From Metopolophium dirhodum (lineage: Eukaryota; Arthropoda; Insecta; Hemiptera; Aphididae): 64,000 nucleotides of DNA. Shown here in pieces: positions 50,734 to 63,810 of the stretch. The notes under the pieces are model-generated. The model saw only the letters and a program-made list of their open reading frames with translations. It was not told the origin of the DNA and did no database searches. The stretch is taken from NCBI RefSeq assembly GCF_019925205.1, contig NC_083562.1, positions 21,266,001 through 21,330,000 on the forward strand. Reading direction: 5' to 3'. The position numbers and the translations under genes were made by a program. Each line of letters begins with the position of its first letter. Within the stretch, counting starts at the first letter, position 1.

Positions 50734-51546
50734 ATTATTACAATATGCTAATTATACCGGCCATCAACGCGTTCTCTCTGTGGATATATTATTTATATAT
50801 AATATATATGTATAGGTTCTACGCGCTCGTGTGTATAATATTATTTATCTTTAAATTGCACTTATACCTATATTATACCGTATATGGCTTTGACGTTTGT
50901 GTATGTATATGTGCATGTGTGTGTGTGATTTTTAGTCGTCTATATCGTTGCCCGTCAGTCACACGCATGAGTATTATATATATAGTTCGTTTATTCGTAT
51001 AATGCTCGGCCTGATTTCCCCCATATCGTGTGCAGCCTCCCCGCCGGTCACATCTATCCGGTTTTCACGATCCACGAGAGAAATTTCCAAATTTGGCCCC
51101 GCGGGCGTGATATGAAAATCGTATACACTTGGTCTTTTTTTTCTCCTTTCTCGGCAACTTTACAACGGCCGTCGGTATCATAAATATCTATATTTTAATA
51201 TGGTTGTATCTATTATGAGCGCATAATTTATATTTGTGTCGTACGCTTTTACTGCAGTGCAGTGATCGATTTATCTTCGAAAACGATTTTCGCGCCAGTC
51301 TCCTGAACTGATTGCTTGACCAGTTAGTTGATCACTTGCTGTGTTTTGTGCGAAGAGTAAAGTAAGTTGTTTTTTTTTTCGTGATGACGATGCCGGGGAT
51401 GCCGTTTTTGTCAAAAGAATGTCCGCACCTTAAAAATAACCCTAGCAAAAGCATGTACGAAAGGCGTTTTAACAATAAAAACAATTAGAATAAAATAATA
51501 CTATTGAGGTAATTGTCTTATCATGACATTGTTATTTATTTTATAA
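48861..51546. other. Gene-free stretch with (AT)n tract and GC-richer patches
   Basis: An (AT)n microsatellite at about 50697-50728 and moderately GC-rich patches at 49390-49640 and 50940-51420. The second patch ends in a good donor-like GTAAGT at 51362 and could be a noncoding first exon on the plus strand. No coding domain is recognised. Confidence 0.4.
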
Positions 51547-52014
51547 TATACAGAGTGTAACAGATAGAACTGACTTTTGGAACAACTTTTGTTCTAATCA
51601 ATATTTTTAATTTTTTTTTTATATAAAATTTATAGTCACTTGCGTTACACATATATTACACAAAAAATTATTTTTTTTTAACACTGAAAATAAAAAATTT
51701 TAAATTTAATTTACATTTACATTTTTTTGGAAAAAATTAAAATAGCCAATTTGTGAATCTGATTATAAGAACAATTTTGATATTAAAAACATTTATTTAA
51801 GTCAAGTAGTTTATTTTTTAGAATTTTTTTAAATATCAATATTGTTTTGATTAAATGAATTTGGAACGTAATAACTTTTTTCAAAACATTTATTTTTCGG
51901 AATTTGCTGACATGAGTATATTTCTTAAATTATTTACTAATCATACAATTTTTGTCATACGTTTAAGTAGCATCAATTTTTCTTTCGTCAAGTCTTTCTG
52001 TTACACCTTGTATT
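51547..52014. mobile_element. TATACAGAGTGT-type inverted-repeat element
   Basis: Left end TATACAGAGTGTAACAGATA and right end (inverted) ATACAAGGTGTAACAGAAAG. Nearly 470 bp, AT-rich, non-coding. It shares its terminal motif with the element at 12.6 kb. Confidence 0.7.
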
Positions 52015-53099
52015 TAGGTAATATTATAATATTATTTATTATACGCTCATATAATAATATTAATTGGAAAACCACCCTTAAAAATTTAAATTAAAATATG
52101 AATTCTATTTTAGAAACCTAATTATATTTTCTAAAAGTATTAATTAACGGCTATCAAAGTAATTTACAGTGAGTTTTTTTTTTATTTTACAAACGCACAT
52201 ACACAATCTATACAATTTTGTACAATAATAGCATATAGGATAAGGGTAAAAAAAAACATGGATTTCTTGAATAAGATGCCACCCATTAGTAACACTTAGC
52301 TTGGTGTTTAGGGTGAGTTAAATAAAAGTTTTACAACGTAATTAATTCTATATTATTTTTACATTTTATTAGTTTACTTGCCATAGAACTTATAAAATGT
52401 GTATTAGTCAGTTAATTTTAAATTTATAATCTTTGTAATATCCATGCACTTATACTTATTATATTTATTTAGTATATTTATGTTTTGATACAACGGTACG
52501 CTGTTTACTTCAATAAATAAATAATCATAAAATAAATTGCAGCGTTAAATTCTCTACTACCTCCATATATACCTACATTTATAATATGTACATAAATATA
52601 CTAGGATGGTAAGTTGGATGTTAAAGTAACGATGATCTGCAAAATATATGCATAACTATAATATGCACCATGTGCGTATTATTAACAACTTCTCATGGAG
52701 AGAAAGAGAGAATCCTGAGAAAGTTTGCAGTTAAATTCGTTCGTACGTACCTATTATATGTCTTATAATAGGATAATTTATCTCACGCTTTGTGTGATAA
52801 ATAGAATCTCGAAGCTGCTCTATCAGCTTGTTTTCTTCGAATGAATGTTTTATTATTGCTGGATTGGATACATCTGATTCACACTATAGTGTATTATGCG
52901 AGTCTAGACTCACATTTTATAATACTCGACCGTATAATATGGCTGTACAAGTTTAAGTGGATTTTTAATTTTATGACATATACACACACATATCATATAA
53001 AAGTCAGGCTGTATATTTAAAATGTCTTTAATAATATTATATTATATATTATTATACTTGTTGTTACTTGTTTGTATATATACAGACTGATTATTTTCA

Positions 53100-53975
53100 A
53101 CATTTTTTTCAATAAATTCTATTTTTTTCTATGGTTTATAATGGTTAATATTTTTAAGGCTCCTAATATATTGTTTCAAAGACAGATGAAAAATATTAAA
53201 AATCCAGTCACAATTTTTTTATAAGCTTTGTATGTTCAAATATTGACGAAATACGTAAGATTCACGAAAATGTGCAAATTATTTTGAGTTAGAAATTCAG
53301 AAAAAAATTTTATATTTAAATCTAAGATTTGGAAATTTAATACAAGATTCTTCATAAGTATTTCTACCTTCATAAAAACAAAAAATGTTTACAAGCGAAT
53401 CAAATTAAATTTTTATGAGCGTTTGAAGTTCATATTTTTACAAGATTACAAGATTCAATAATCACTCGATTTCTCATGTAAAGATTTTGTTATTTTGGTG
53501 TAATTCAAAAACTAATAATTGCAGTATAGATACCTACATGAAAATTTTACTGAATGTTTATATTTTCATTTTCTATACACCATAAAATTTTGAAAATATT
53601 TTGACTCATTTTAAGCTGTTTACCGACATTATCAGTTTTAAAAATTTGTTTATTTTTTTTTTCTATAATTGTCAATAAAATGTTATTTGTTTGGTAAAAA
53701 TGCGTGAACATTTAATACAAGGCTACTGATATATTGTTACAAAAGCAGTTGAAAAATATTAAAAATACATAGGATATATATAAAATACTTTATTCACAAT
53801 AATATTATCAAATATACTTAGTAATATCATAGGCTGACTGACCATTTTCCCTCAGAATCGTTTTTCTTATATACAATGATATTATATCATTGAATTCATA
53901 TTTAACACCATCCATTACAGTGAGCCACTTGTAACTTTCTGTACAGCATAGCGACACCCACTTGCCCACCTTTTT
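53100..53975 (+). repeat. GATTCTGAG-family repeat, forward copy of an inverted pair
   Basis: Contains two copies of the GAAAAATATTAAAAAT block about 560 bp apart, the GTGTAATTCAAAAAC and CACCATAAAATTTTG blocks, and ends with the inverted GAATCGTTTTTCTT block and ACCCACTTGCCCACC. The left end is missing. Confidence 0.8.
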
Positions 53976-54100
53976 TATATTGTATCTATTCGTATGTAAA
54001 TAATTCTTACACCTACTTTTTCTCTTATCGATATAGTTATAGGTATTAGGTTTGTATATCTATTTTAATTTTAATTATATCTATATTATGTCCATTCAAG

Positions 54101-55700
54101 TAAAAAAGGCGGGCTAGAGATTGTCGCTCTACTGTACAGTAGGTTACAAGTGGGTCATTGTAATGAATGGTTTAAATTTGAATTCATTGATATAATATCA
54201 TTGTATACGAAAAACGATTCTGAGCGAAGATGGTCGGTCTAATATGATATATTTGATAACATTTGATCAGTCTTGGGTGAAATACTTTTAAAAAATATTT
54301 GGAATAAATACTCGAATACTATAAAAGTATTTGGAAATTGGAATACTATATAAAAGTATTCCGAATACTTAAAAATATTTTTGATAAACATATGAAACGA
54401 TACCATGGTAACTGCAGTTATAATTTTGATATTGTATGATATTAATAGATATTATTGATTCCAAATTTCCAAATCATAAAATATAAATTTAGTATTTTTG
54501 TTTTAAATCAAATTCAAGGGAATAACATGCAAATCAAACAATTTAATTTTCATACTATAAAAGTATTCCGAACAAAGTATTCAGAATACATTTGCACATT
54601 TTTGTGATTTTTATGTATTTTGTCAAAATTTAAACTTGAAATTCTTATTAAAAAAAAATTGTGACTTTGTATTATTAATATTTTTCAACTGCCTTTGTAA
54701 CAATATATTAGGAGCCTTCTATTATATTTCCAAGCCTTTTGACCCAACAAATAAAATTGTATTGATATTTCTAGAAAAATAAACTAAAATAATTGGAAAC
54801 TGAAAATGTCCGTAAATTAGTCAAAACAGTTAAAATATTTGATGAAAATTCCCGTTTTTCCTTAATTTTGTTTAGTATTTATGTAGTATGCTACCTACAG
54901 AAAAATATGACATACCTATTCTTCTATGTGTTATATTTTTATTTAATTTTATTACAGAAAATCACCTGTGGTTAGAGTATTATTAAGATAAACAACATAT
55001 TATTATAACGGTCGTCCGGTCGTTGGTCATACAATTAATAGCCGAATATCAATTATGGTAGTAACTATTTGGTAAATTACCGGTAAAAATCCACCAAGCC
55101 CCATAATAACTTACTTTTAGGTATTACATTATTTTATTTTGTGTTGTGTCCTTCCATCTTGCCGTGTTAATCAACAGATATGTTAGACCACCAACCAAAA
55201 GATAATGGTGGCGGTCAATAATTTAAAAGACACGACACGACATTGTCAATATATTTGAAGTTTTCTGGGATAACGTAAACACAGTATAACAATATATAAC
55301 ATATTAAAATACTTAATAATGATGATCATACGCGCATTAAGTATATTTTAGTTAGATAACTTGTTATTAATCATTATGTAAAAATTTGTAAACACCCATA
55401 AACTTTTTTGGTACAGGTAGGTAGCAATGTAGCATACTACATCAATGAAGTAGAAGTAGGTATAGCATATACTACATAAGTGCCTTTTTTTCCCCCACCT
55501 CTTTTGAAAACTACTAGGAATTTTTTACTTTTGACTCCCCAAAGTACCAAATAGATTCACTTTCCTAACAGAAAAGATACTGTTGAAGAAAATCCAAGTA
55601 TTTTTACTGTTTTAAAAGGTGACGACACCAAAAAAAAATTTAAAAAAAACAGAAGTCATTGTAAAATCAATACATTCATCGCTCCGCTCAGAATCTAAAA
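54101..55700 (-). repeat. GATTCTGAG-family repeat, reverse copy of an inverted pair, with insertions
   Basis: Begins with CTGTACAGTAGGTTACAAGT and AAAAACGATTCTGAGCGAAG and ends with CTCCGCTCAGAATCTAAAAT. Two non-family segments interrupt it: an AAGTATTC-rich palindromic stretch at about 54265-54600 and unrelated sequence at about 54970-55490. Confidence 0.8.
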
Positions 55701-56824
55701 TATATACCATAGAATTGTTATAGGTATAGTATCCGCGATACCCTGGGTTTCCAAACGAAAATAATAGATAATGAGGCTATGCACATTTGAGACGGTCATC
55801 GAAATTAAATTTCTTAGGTCCATGATGGCAGGGGGGCAAATATAAATATAAGAAAGGAAGGTTTAACAAATAAAAATATTTTATTTTATAAAAATGTCCT
55901 TAATATCATCTACTTATTATTTTTATGTGTATTAAGTATAATATAATATATTATTATTCTTTGGTTAACTGTATATTTTTTGTTTCAGTCCACAGAGCAC
56001 CATGTAACGCACGAATAACGTTATATATATTATATACATATTTGTGTATGTGTGTGTCTATGTGTGCCGGGAGTTTTTCAGTTTTGAATGTCGTCGGTGT
56101 TGGATCGGATGGCAACGATATATAACACATACACACACACACGAGTGTTTTGTAACTCGTGGTTTTACAATGCATCATTGTTGTCTACATACATTGTATT
56201 AGGAAAAGTAACGAAATAATATAAAATATATAACTGTGCGCCGTTCAGCCACACAAACGCACAATGCCCCCGGGTGGATCGTTTATTTGCTCTTGACGTT
56301 TATTTGATAACCGAGTACAATATAATATAATATTATTATTATTTATTATTATCATTTAAGTTATGTCTCGCCAGCCACGTAAACCGTATTATTGTTATTA
56401 TTATTTACCAGTTGCCAGTTAGGCAATACAATAATATAATTATACAATGATATACCTCAAGTACACACATGGCTCATTGTGTTATTGTTTATATTATGTC
56501 ATATTCAAATATGATATAATGTGGGCCTTCGATAGTTCGATTGAAAAGCACCTTTGGGAAATAGTTTTCTAAATTTAACGAGTGTTTCAGTTGCAATACT
56601 GTTCCTATATTTCAGAATTCTATGAGTTGTCGTTGATGAAATACAAAACTCGAATTTAAAAATAAAACAGTTTGGTAGAAAAGCAGCGTGCTTGATTTGG
56701 AAAAAAAGCGAATAGGACTATATATATATATATATCATAAGTATATGCAGTGTGTTATAATACGAGTTGATCTCATTTAAAGTCCGTACTTTTGTCAAAA
56801 TGTTTAAATGACTGCTGAGCGCAG
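55701..56824. other. Gene-free AT-rich stretch
   Basis: Contains a patch near 56000-56300 with CA/GT-rich tracts, including (CA)n on the plus strand near 56126-56143. The short opposed open frames there are artefacts of those tracts. No element ends are recognised. Confidence 0.5.
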
Positions 56825-57030
56825 TAGTGTATCTAGGATTTTACAGGCGGGGGGGGGGGGGGATATCAAGATTTTAATAGATGTATACAATATACACATA
56901 TATATTCATATTATTATATAAGTACATGTTGTATTGTGTACAAAATTTGGTCTCCGGAGGGGTATGAGTGTATGACCCCCATGCCAGCCCCCCCCCCCCC
57001 CCCCCCGAGATACTCCACTAGCTGTGCGCA
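56823..57030. mobile_element. Short inverted-repeat element with G14 and C19 runs
   Basis: Left part TAGTGTATCTAGG and inverted right part TAGTGGAGTATCTCGG flank a run of 14 G (56849-56862) and a run of 19 C (56988-57006). Possible target copies TGAGCGCA and TGTGCGCA match at 7 of 8 positions. It resembles the G/C-run MITE at 14.3 kb in design. Confidence 0.65.
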
Positions 57031-59795
57031 TGTAAAATAATATTATATAGTGTAGGGCTAGACATTTTTACACGTTAAAACTCGTTCCGCTGGCAGTGCG
57101 TGTATTTCACTGCAAATCGTTATTATAAACCCGCAAGTTCTTGCAACTACATAATACGTATTATATGTATATATATATATAATATACATATATCAGAATA
57201 ATGATATATTTTTATCGTCGAAAAGACATATATCCGCGATAACGAAGCGATACGTCTTGTGCTTGTTATGCATATATACGGCTTTATGCCTTTGCCGCGG
57301 CGATCGCTGAGATTTATATACGCGCGTGCGTGTACATAATATATAATATGTAGGTATTATACAGTGTATAACCACTACCGCGTTACATGTAGATACGTTT
57401 ACATAAATTAAAGATAATACGACTCGAAGTATTTTAATGTTGTTTTTTTTTTTATATATAATATATTATATATGGTGCTGAAATAATCATCCTAATTGTA
57501 TGAATAAATATCCTTCAAAGTAACGATACGTATACCTATATCTTATTTGATGTGCAGGTAGGTATTTCACCGTCGTCAGTTCGTATACCTAAACGATTAT
57601 TAAAATTGAACAGCGCTTACTCGTTACTTTTGTTCTTGTGCCAGTGATTATCTGCAGTAACTAGAATAAGTAGGTACTATTACATAATAATATTATGTAC
57701 GATGCAAAATACAAATGCACTATAGTGCCTATACATTTGTCATTTACACATATACATATACATAACTGGGTTTGATATTTCCGCGAAAGAAAAATTATGA
57801 TACCCAGTTTAACGGTGTTGCATAAAAACAATATGACGTAGGTATTCACAATATGAATTACGATTCTACTACTTCCACATATATCTAGGGATTAATAAGT
57901 TAGGATATAGGATACAATGGTGTGCTCAGCTTTTTGGCATGTATATGTGATATGTCTTATGGGCAGTTATGGCTGATGGTTATTCTATGAATTTGTGCGG
58001 CATGGAAAGCGTTACCGTGGTCCGTGACGTCATCATGTTGAGGCTGAGTACCTAAAATATTATTGTATTTTTCTGACCGATTACACTTTACAGTTTCCAT
58101 GACAACCAAACAATAAAAAAAGATGAAATTAATGTTGTAAAGTTCCTAGGTTGCCCCTCCCTAGCAACCGATGATTAATATATAATAAGGTTACCATAGC
58201 AACCCCCTCCATCCGTAAGCACGCCCCTGATAGGACAGTATAGTTTAAAGGTATTTATAGGTTTCATTGTTTCAAAGTGTTTATAAAAAGTATTGCTCCA
58301 GTTCTTGCAGTACAAACATTATATTAATTATTAATACTACAACCTAATACAATTTTAATATTCAACAATTCGTATATTAAGAAAGTGATGTAGACGTATT
58401 AGATTGGTACCTAACGACACAAAGTTTAAACAACATAGATTAATTTATTATTAATATATTTTATCTATAGTTCTCTAATTCATTATAATTGTATGCCTCT
58501 CACGACGTATATTATATTATGCAATGGGTGGGCCCTGTGCATGCGTATCAACGTATATAAGAAGGGTTATTATTATTATTATATTTTTTATAAATGCATT
58601 AGAGTATTCCAATGAATGCTATATTATGACGACTGGGTACTTGCCATATTTCCTTGACGTAGGTCGAAATCATTTTTAGTTCTTCGATAAACTGACAGGT
58701 GACTTTTAAGTGTTGGCATTGAATTTCGTCATAACATTTTCGTTAGATTCCGTCATCGTAACGGTATTATACATACGATATGCAATTGTATTGTATCCAG
58801 CAACCAGCCGGACTCAATATTATTATACGTTACCTACCTATATATTGTGTTTTATAACTGAGTAACTGACCACTGAGAATATTACGAGTGCAAATATCAT
58901 TTTTGACGAAGGTGTATTTTTGTTACATTATTTCTACTTAGTACCTATATCACGATAAAAATTAATATAAATCATTCATAGTTTATAGAATTTATCTCAG
59001 ATTTTTGAATAATTATACTAACTAAATATTATTAAAAATAATAATTATATAGGAAACTGGTAATAGGTATTGCATTTTTTAAGTATACCTATCTACTTAA
59101 TAAAATCATTCAATTTTTTATACCATTTAAGAAGTGTCCTGTGATAATATAAACTTATTTTTTTCGAATGAATCTTTTTACTGCGTCTAAAATGTAAACT
59201 GTTGAGCATATGCTTTTTTGAAAATATCAATGTAACTAAATCAAAATTCAAATGAACAATTGCTTGGTTATTCATCGCAAACATATTATAGAATAATAGT
59301 CCTGAAAAATTACTTACAAAAATATAAAATACCTAGATGTGATATTGGATTTAGTATTAATTATACTCGGAGTCATATTTATTTGAGAAAGACGGCATTG
59401 CAGATAATATTTCTAAATTATAACATGTTGTATATAAATTAATAGAAGATGCCTAATAAAATTACTAAAATCTTCAAATCATCATTGCCCCTATGGCTCT
59501 ATATCATCCAAACCCGTTATCATGGTCATGTTATAGATATTCATTATCCTTAGGCATTTGTAGGCATTAAATTTGTCGTCTTCAAGCTTTTAATACATTA
59601 ATTATTGATTTTCACAAGTTAAGTAATTAATTATTTATTATGTTTTAGTTTTTAGATTACTATTTACGATTTATGTTGACGCACCCATGATCTATGGAAC
59701 AAATTAAAAGCAGTTTAATATTATTCATAGATATATCCATTTTTATATGGTCTGGTGAAATTTAAAAATGGCCTAAAGAAACCTGAAACTAATGA
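57031..59795. other. Gene-free AT-rich stretch
   Basis: Contains AT palindromes near 57160-57195, a CCCCTCC... ACGCCCC patch near 58150-58230 that looks like the end of a decayed MITE, and an (ATT)n tract near 58568-58582. No gene is supported. Confidence 0.5.
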
Positions 59796-60642
59796 CTAAC
59801 GGCCAGGGCCGGATTCAGAACAAGTGGTGCCCTAGGCCCTTTTAAATATGCCACACCTATCCCGAGAAAAAAAAATACTGTAATTATTTCTAATAAATTT
59901 ATTTCATTTTAAAGAAATTAGGTCAATAGTCATTATAAACAAAACAAATAATTATAAATTATAATTAGGCATTAGCAGTATACATTTTTAACCTTATACC
60001 TATGTTATCTATAACATTTTACGATGAACTTTTTAGACGCGAAATCGTCGATTATATCATCATAATATATACTTCGAAGCATCTCAGATGACAGATTCTA
60101 TGTGTAGTATTGATGTCGCGTTTAATCTATCTGCAGACTCCAAAGTTGAACGAAGATGCGATTTTACTCTTTGCAATGCTGAAAACGACCGCTCTGCTGT
60201 ACAATTTGTTGCAAACATGCACAAATACATACGTAAAGCTGTTGTGACGTTTAGGTAAATATCTATTAAATCATTTGTATACAACATCTTACAAAGTTCT
60301 TGTGCGTTTCTTTTTTTGCCAGATTTAAAAAAAATATAATAACGCAAATGAAGACATTTATTTGTAAATGATTCTTCAATATCATTAGGATATTGTTCTA
60401 TTAGGTAGTGCTCTAGTTTTTCAGAAATAATTTCCTCGTCAATATATTCGTAAGAAAATCAAACTTGACACATACATCTTTATATGAACTGCCACGTCTT
60501 CCAAGTTCAGCATTCAATTTATCCAATATAACGAAGAATACATTTATTCTGAAATCTTCCTTGCCTGTAATATTTATATCATTTTTTTTTTATTTCTTAC
60601 AAAATTTGACGGCCTAGGCGTAAATACAGCCCTGCTAACAGC
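59796..60642 (-). mobile_element. Internally deleted hAT transposon with near-perfect target duplication
   Basis: The element at 59804-60634 (831 bp) starts CAGGGCCGGATTCA and ends, inverted, CAGGGCTGTATTTA. The flanks CTAACGGC (59796-59803) and CTAACAGC (60635-60642) match at 7 of 8 positions. It carries a broken transposase C-terminus. The terminal motif and flank size identify hAT; divergence of the ends suggests an older insertion than the one at 20.4 kb. Confidence 0.85.
60084..60585 (-). pseudogene. hAT transposase remnant (ZMYM1-like), broken
   Basis: The minus strand reads GKEDFRINVFFVILDKLNAE and VCVKFDFL, then after a frameshift near 60460 EHYLIEQYPNDIEESF, SGKKRNAQELCKML, and the conserved dimerisation-region signature AERSFSALQRVKSHLRST with RLNATSILHIE. 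This matches zinc finger MYM-type protein 1-like hAT transposases. The N-terminal and catalytic regions are missing. Confidence 0.88.
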
Positions 60643-61460
60643 GCTCCTGTCCTTAAATTGACTTCAAAATTCCAAAAATCAGAATTTGATTAAAACTTTT
60701 TATTAAATAAAAAAATAGAGATGCCACATTTGGTGTATCATTCCGTATAAAATAAATTCGATACATGGACATTTTATATTTTAATAACAATTTGTTTTTT
60801 TTATTTTTGACATTTAGTACAAATGTGAAACTAGTTCACTTTTTCATTTACCCTCCTTGATTTTTAGCCTATATAGGCTAAAACAACTAACCACTTTTTA
60901 AAATACATTTATTATTAGTATGATATTTTAGTAATATATCCAACGATATAAAATCACACATAGGCAATGCAACACGCAAAAACTAATCGGGTATAATTAC
61001 TGGAAGCAACACGATTCACAAAAAATGTTTCTTGAGTAAGGATAGCAAATGTATAGTTAAATAATGAAGTTTGAAAATATAATCATCTAATTGGAAATTT
61101 CGCATACATGTACATGATGTATTTTTTAAATAATTTTGAATAATGTAAACAGAGTTAAAACTAGAAATTATTGTAGTGTATTTTCAACATTTTATTAGAT
61201 GATATTTTCCTGCGGCCAGCATTACATTGCACTATCTGACACTAATAGCAACCAATATACAAAACAAAAATAAAATAATAATTTAAACTATGTATTACTG
61301 TTATAACCTGCAACCAGTGGCAACACTGGCAACCATTTGTAGACATATAAACTCATTTTATAAAATAGTTTTAAAAATATCATTGTAAAACCAACATGTT
61401 CCCGAAATAATAATATGGTATCAACAAAAAATGAGTGATATATGGACAAAAAACTCCGCC

Positions 61461-63263
61461 AAACTCCATGTAAAAAACGCTTAGCATAAAAAGAACGGTT
61501 CTAAAAGTTGTGATGTAATTTTATAGCTAAGTCTTTGAACTATAGATATAATTTATGTTAAAAAAGTCTGCTAAATATTTGAACTTAGCTTGGTGACTTA
61601 AGTTAAAAATTAAAAAAGGTGGGTAAGTGTATGTCGTTCTGCTGTACAGTAGGTTACAAGTGGGTCATTGTAACGTATGGTGTTAAATTTGAATTCAATG
61701 ATATAATATCATTGTATAAGAAAAACGATTCTGAGCGAAAACGGTCAGTCAGCCTATGATATTACTAAGTATATTTGATGATATTATTGTGAATATTATT
61801 GTAATTTATATATAACCTATTCACGTAGAACCTTGTTTTAAATTTTCAATCCTTAGCTTGCTATAAAAGTTGAATATTTTATAAATTTTTAACTAAAAAA
61901 TAATAATTAAATTTTAAATTTTATAAATTTTGTCAAAATTCGAACTTTAAATGCTTATAAAAAAAAAATCGTGCCATGTATTTTTAATATTTTTCAACTG
62001 CTATGGTAATAATATATCAGGAGCCTGGCATTAAGCATTTTTCACGCTATTTTACCCAACAAATAAAATGTTATTGATATTTATAGGAAAAAAAACAAAA
62101 AAAATTGAAAACTGACAATGTCCATAAGCAGCTCAAAAAAAGTCAAAATATTTTTATAATTTTATGGTGTATAGCAAATGAAAATATAAACATTCAATAA
62201 AATTTTCATGTATCTATAGTTATTCGTTTTTGAATAACAATAATATAATAAAACCGCTACATGAGAAATCGAGTGAATATCCAATATTGTGAAAATATGA
62301 ACTTCAAACGCTCGTAAAAATTTAATTTGACTTTCTTATAGACATTTTTTTTTTTGATAAAGGTAGATAATCTTATAAGGAATCTTGTATTACATTTTAA
62401 AATCTTAGATTTAAAAAGGAAAATTTTTATGAATTCTCAACACAAAATAATTTGCTAATTTTCGTGATTTTTCCATATTTTGTCTATTTTTGAACTTTAA
62501 ATGCTTATAAAAAAAAACTGTGACAAAGGATTTTTAATATTTTTCAAATGTCATTGTAACAATATAGTAGGAGCCTTGTATTAAATTTTCAAACTTTTTT
62601 ACCCAACAAATAAAGTTTTATTGACATCCTTAGAAAAAAAGACTAATAAAATTGGAAACTGAAAATGTTCCTAATTAGTTCAAAACAAATCAAAATATTT
62701 TGAAATAAATTTTATTGTGTACAGAAAATGCTAATATAAATTACCAGTGAAAATTTCATGTGTATACGTTCATTTTTTTTAGAGCTACACCAAAAACCAA
62801 AATCGATTTTGTGGAAAACTGATTTTGCGTAAAAATTCCCGTTTTTCCTTAATTTTTATGTTGTTTTTCCCGGCGCTTTTGAAAACTATTGGAAATTTTA
62901 AATGCACCAACAATATTCACTTTCCCATCGAACAAGATACTGAAGTTGAAAATCGAAGCATTATTTCGACTACTTATCATGTACACAGACACAAAAAAAT
63001 ATTCATCTATTAAAAATACATTCATCGTTCCACTCAGAATCTAAAATACCATAGCATAATGAGTACATAAAAAATATAGTCTACTATCATAGCAGTGTAT
63101 TACTAATCAAGGGTTTTCAAGTCGCCAAGCAAAGTTAAATTATTTAGCAGACTATTTTAACATAAATGATATCTATAGTTCAAACTTTCAAAGACTTAGC
63201 TGTACAATTATATCACAACTTTTAGAGTAGTTTTTTAGACTTGACGTTATTTACATGGAGTTT
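61461..63263. repeat. 1.8-kb foldback with about 150-bp inverted ends, holding a GATTCTGAG-family copy
   Basis: Both ends, in inverted order, share AAACTCCATGTAA, CTAAAAGTTGTGAT, AGCTAAGTCTTTGAA, GAACTATAGATAT, GTCTGCTAAATA and GCTTGG. The left arm is about 61461-61610 and the right arm about 63110-63263. The whole interior is a GATTCTGAG-family copy. No target duplication is evident. Confidence 0.8.
61612..63048 (-). repeat. GATTCTGAG-family repeat, longest copy
   Basis: Starts with CTGTACAGTAGGTTACAAGT and AAAAACGATTCTGAGCGAAA and ends with CGTTCCACTCAGAATCTAAAA, so GATTCTGAGYGRA forms an inverted repeat near both ends. Two copies of a roughly 210-bp unit (beginning AACTTTAAATGCTTATAAAA) lie about 555 bp apart. 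At about 1.44 kb it is the fullest copy in the window and encodes no recognisable protein, so it is non-autonomous. Confidence 0.85.
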
Positions 63264-63810
63264 TTTAATGGGATTGTTTAGACTGTATAATTTTTATACT
63301 AATATTCGTTTATTGTGAATTATTATTAAACGCCTTATAAATGTACAGGATGCAACAAAAATTGTTCCACCGTTAAAACTGAACATTGTTTGTATTTTAA
63401 GGCGAAACACTTTACAGTCGCTTGATTTTAAAACATCATAATTTTATGTCATAAAATCAATGATAATATTATACTGTAATCATTCATCTAAATTGATTTT
63501 TCGTTACGTAAAATGTATTTTAAAATATATAGGCACTTTTGCATTGTACGGATTATAATAAATCTACTCTTTAGATAGTACCCTTATTTGATTTCCATGA
63601 GAACTGTAAACAAGATACTCAATTCAAACATCAAAGTTTAAAAATAGAATATTCAACACCAATGGCTGCATTTCTAATATAATTCACATTGTCTTGAATA
63701 TAATTTATCATAGACAAAAATTAAATAAAATGCTCAAATACATGTGAATTCTTGCGAGGAAAAAATTATTTTCTGGTTATTGTAATACATGTAAGCTGTG
63801 TCCGTTATTA

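Noticed and set aside
50727..51002. 91-codon hydrophobic plus-strand frame
   Set aside because: Translation of AT and GT dinucleotide repeats, not a credible membrane protein.
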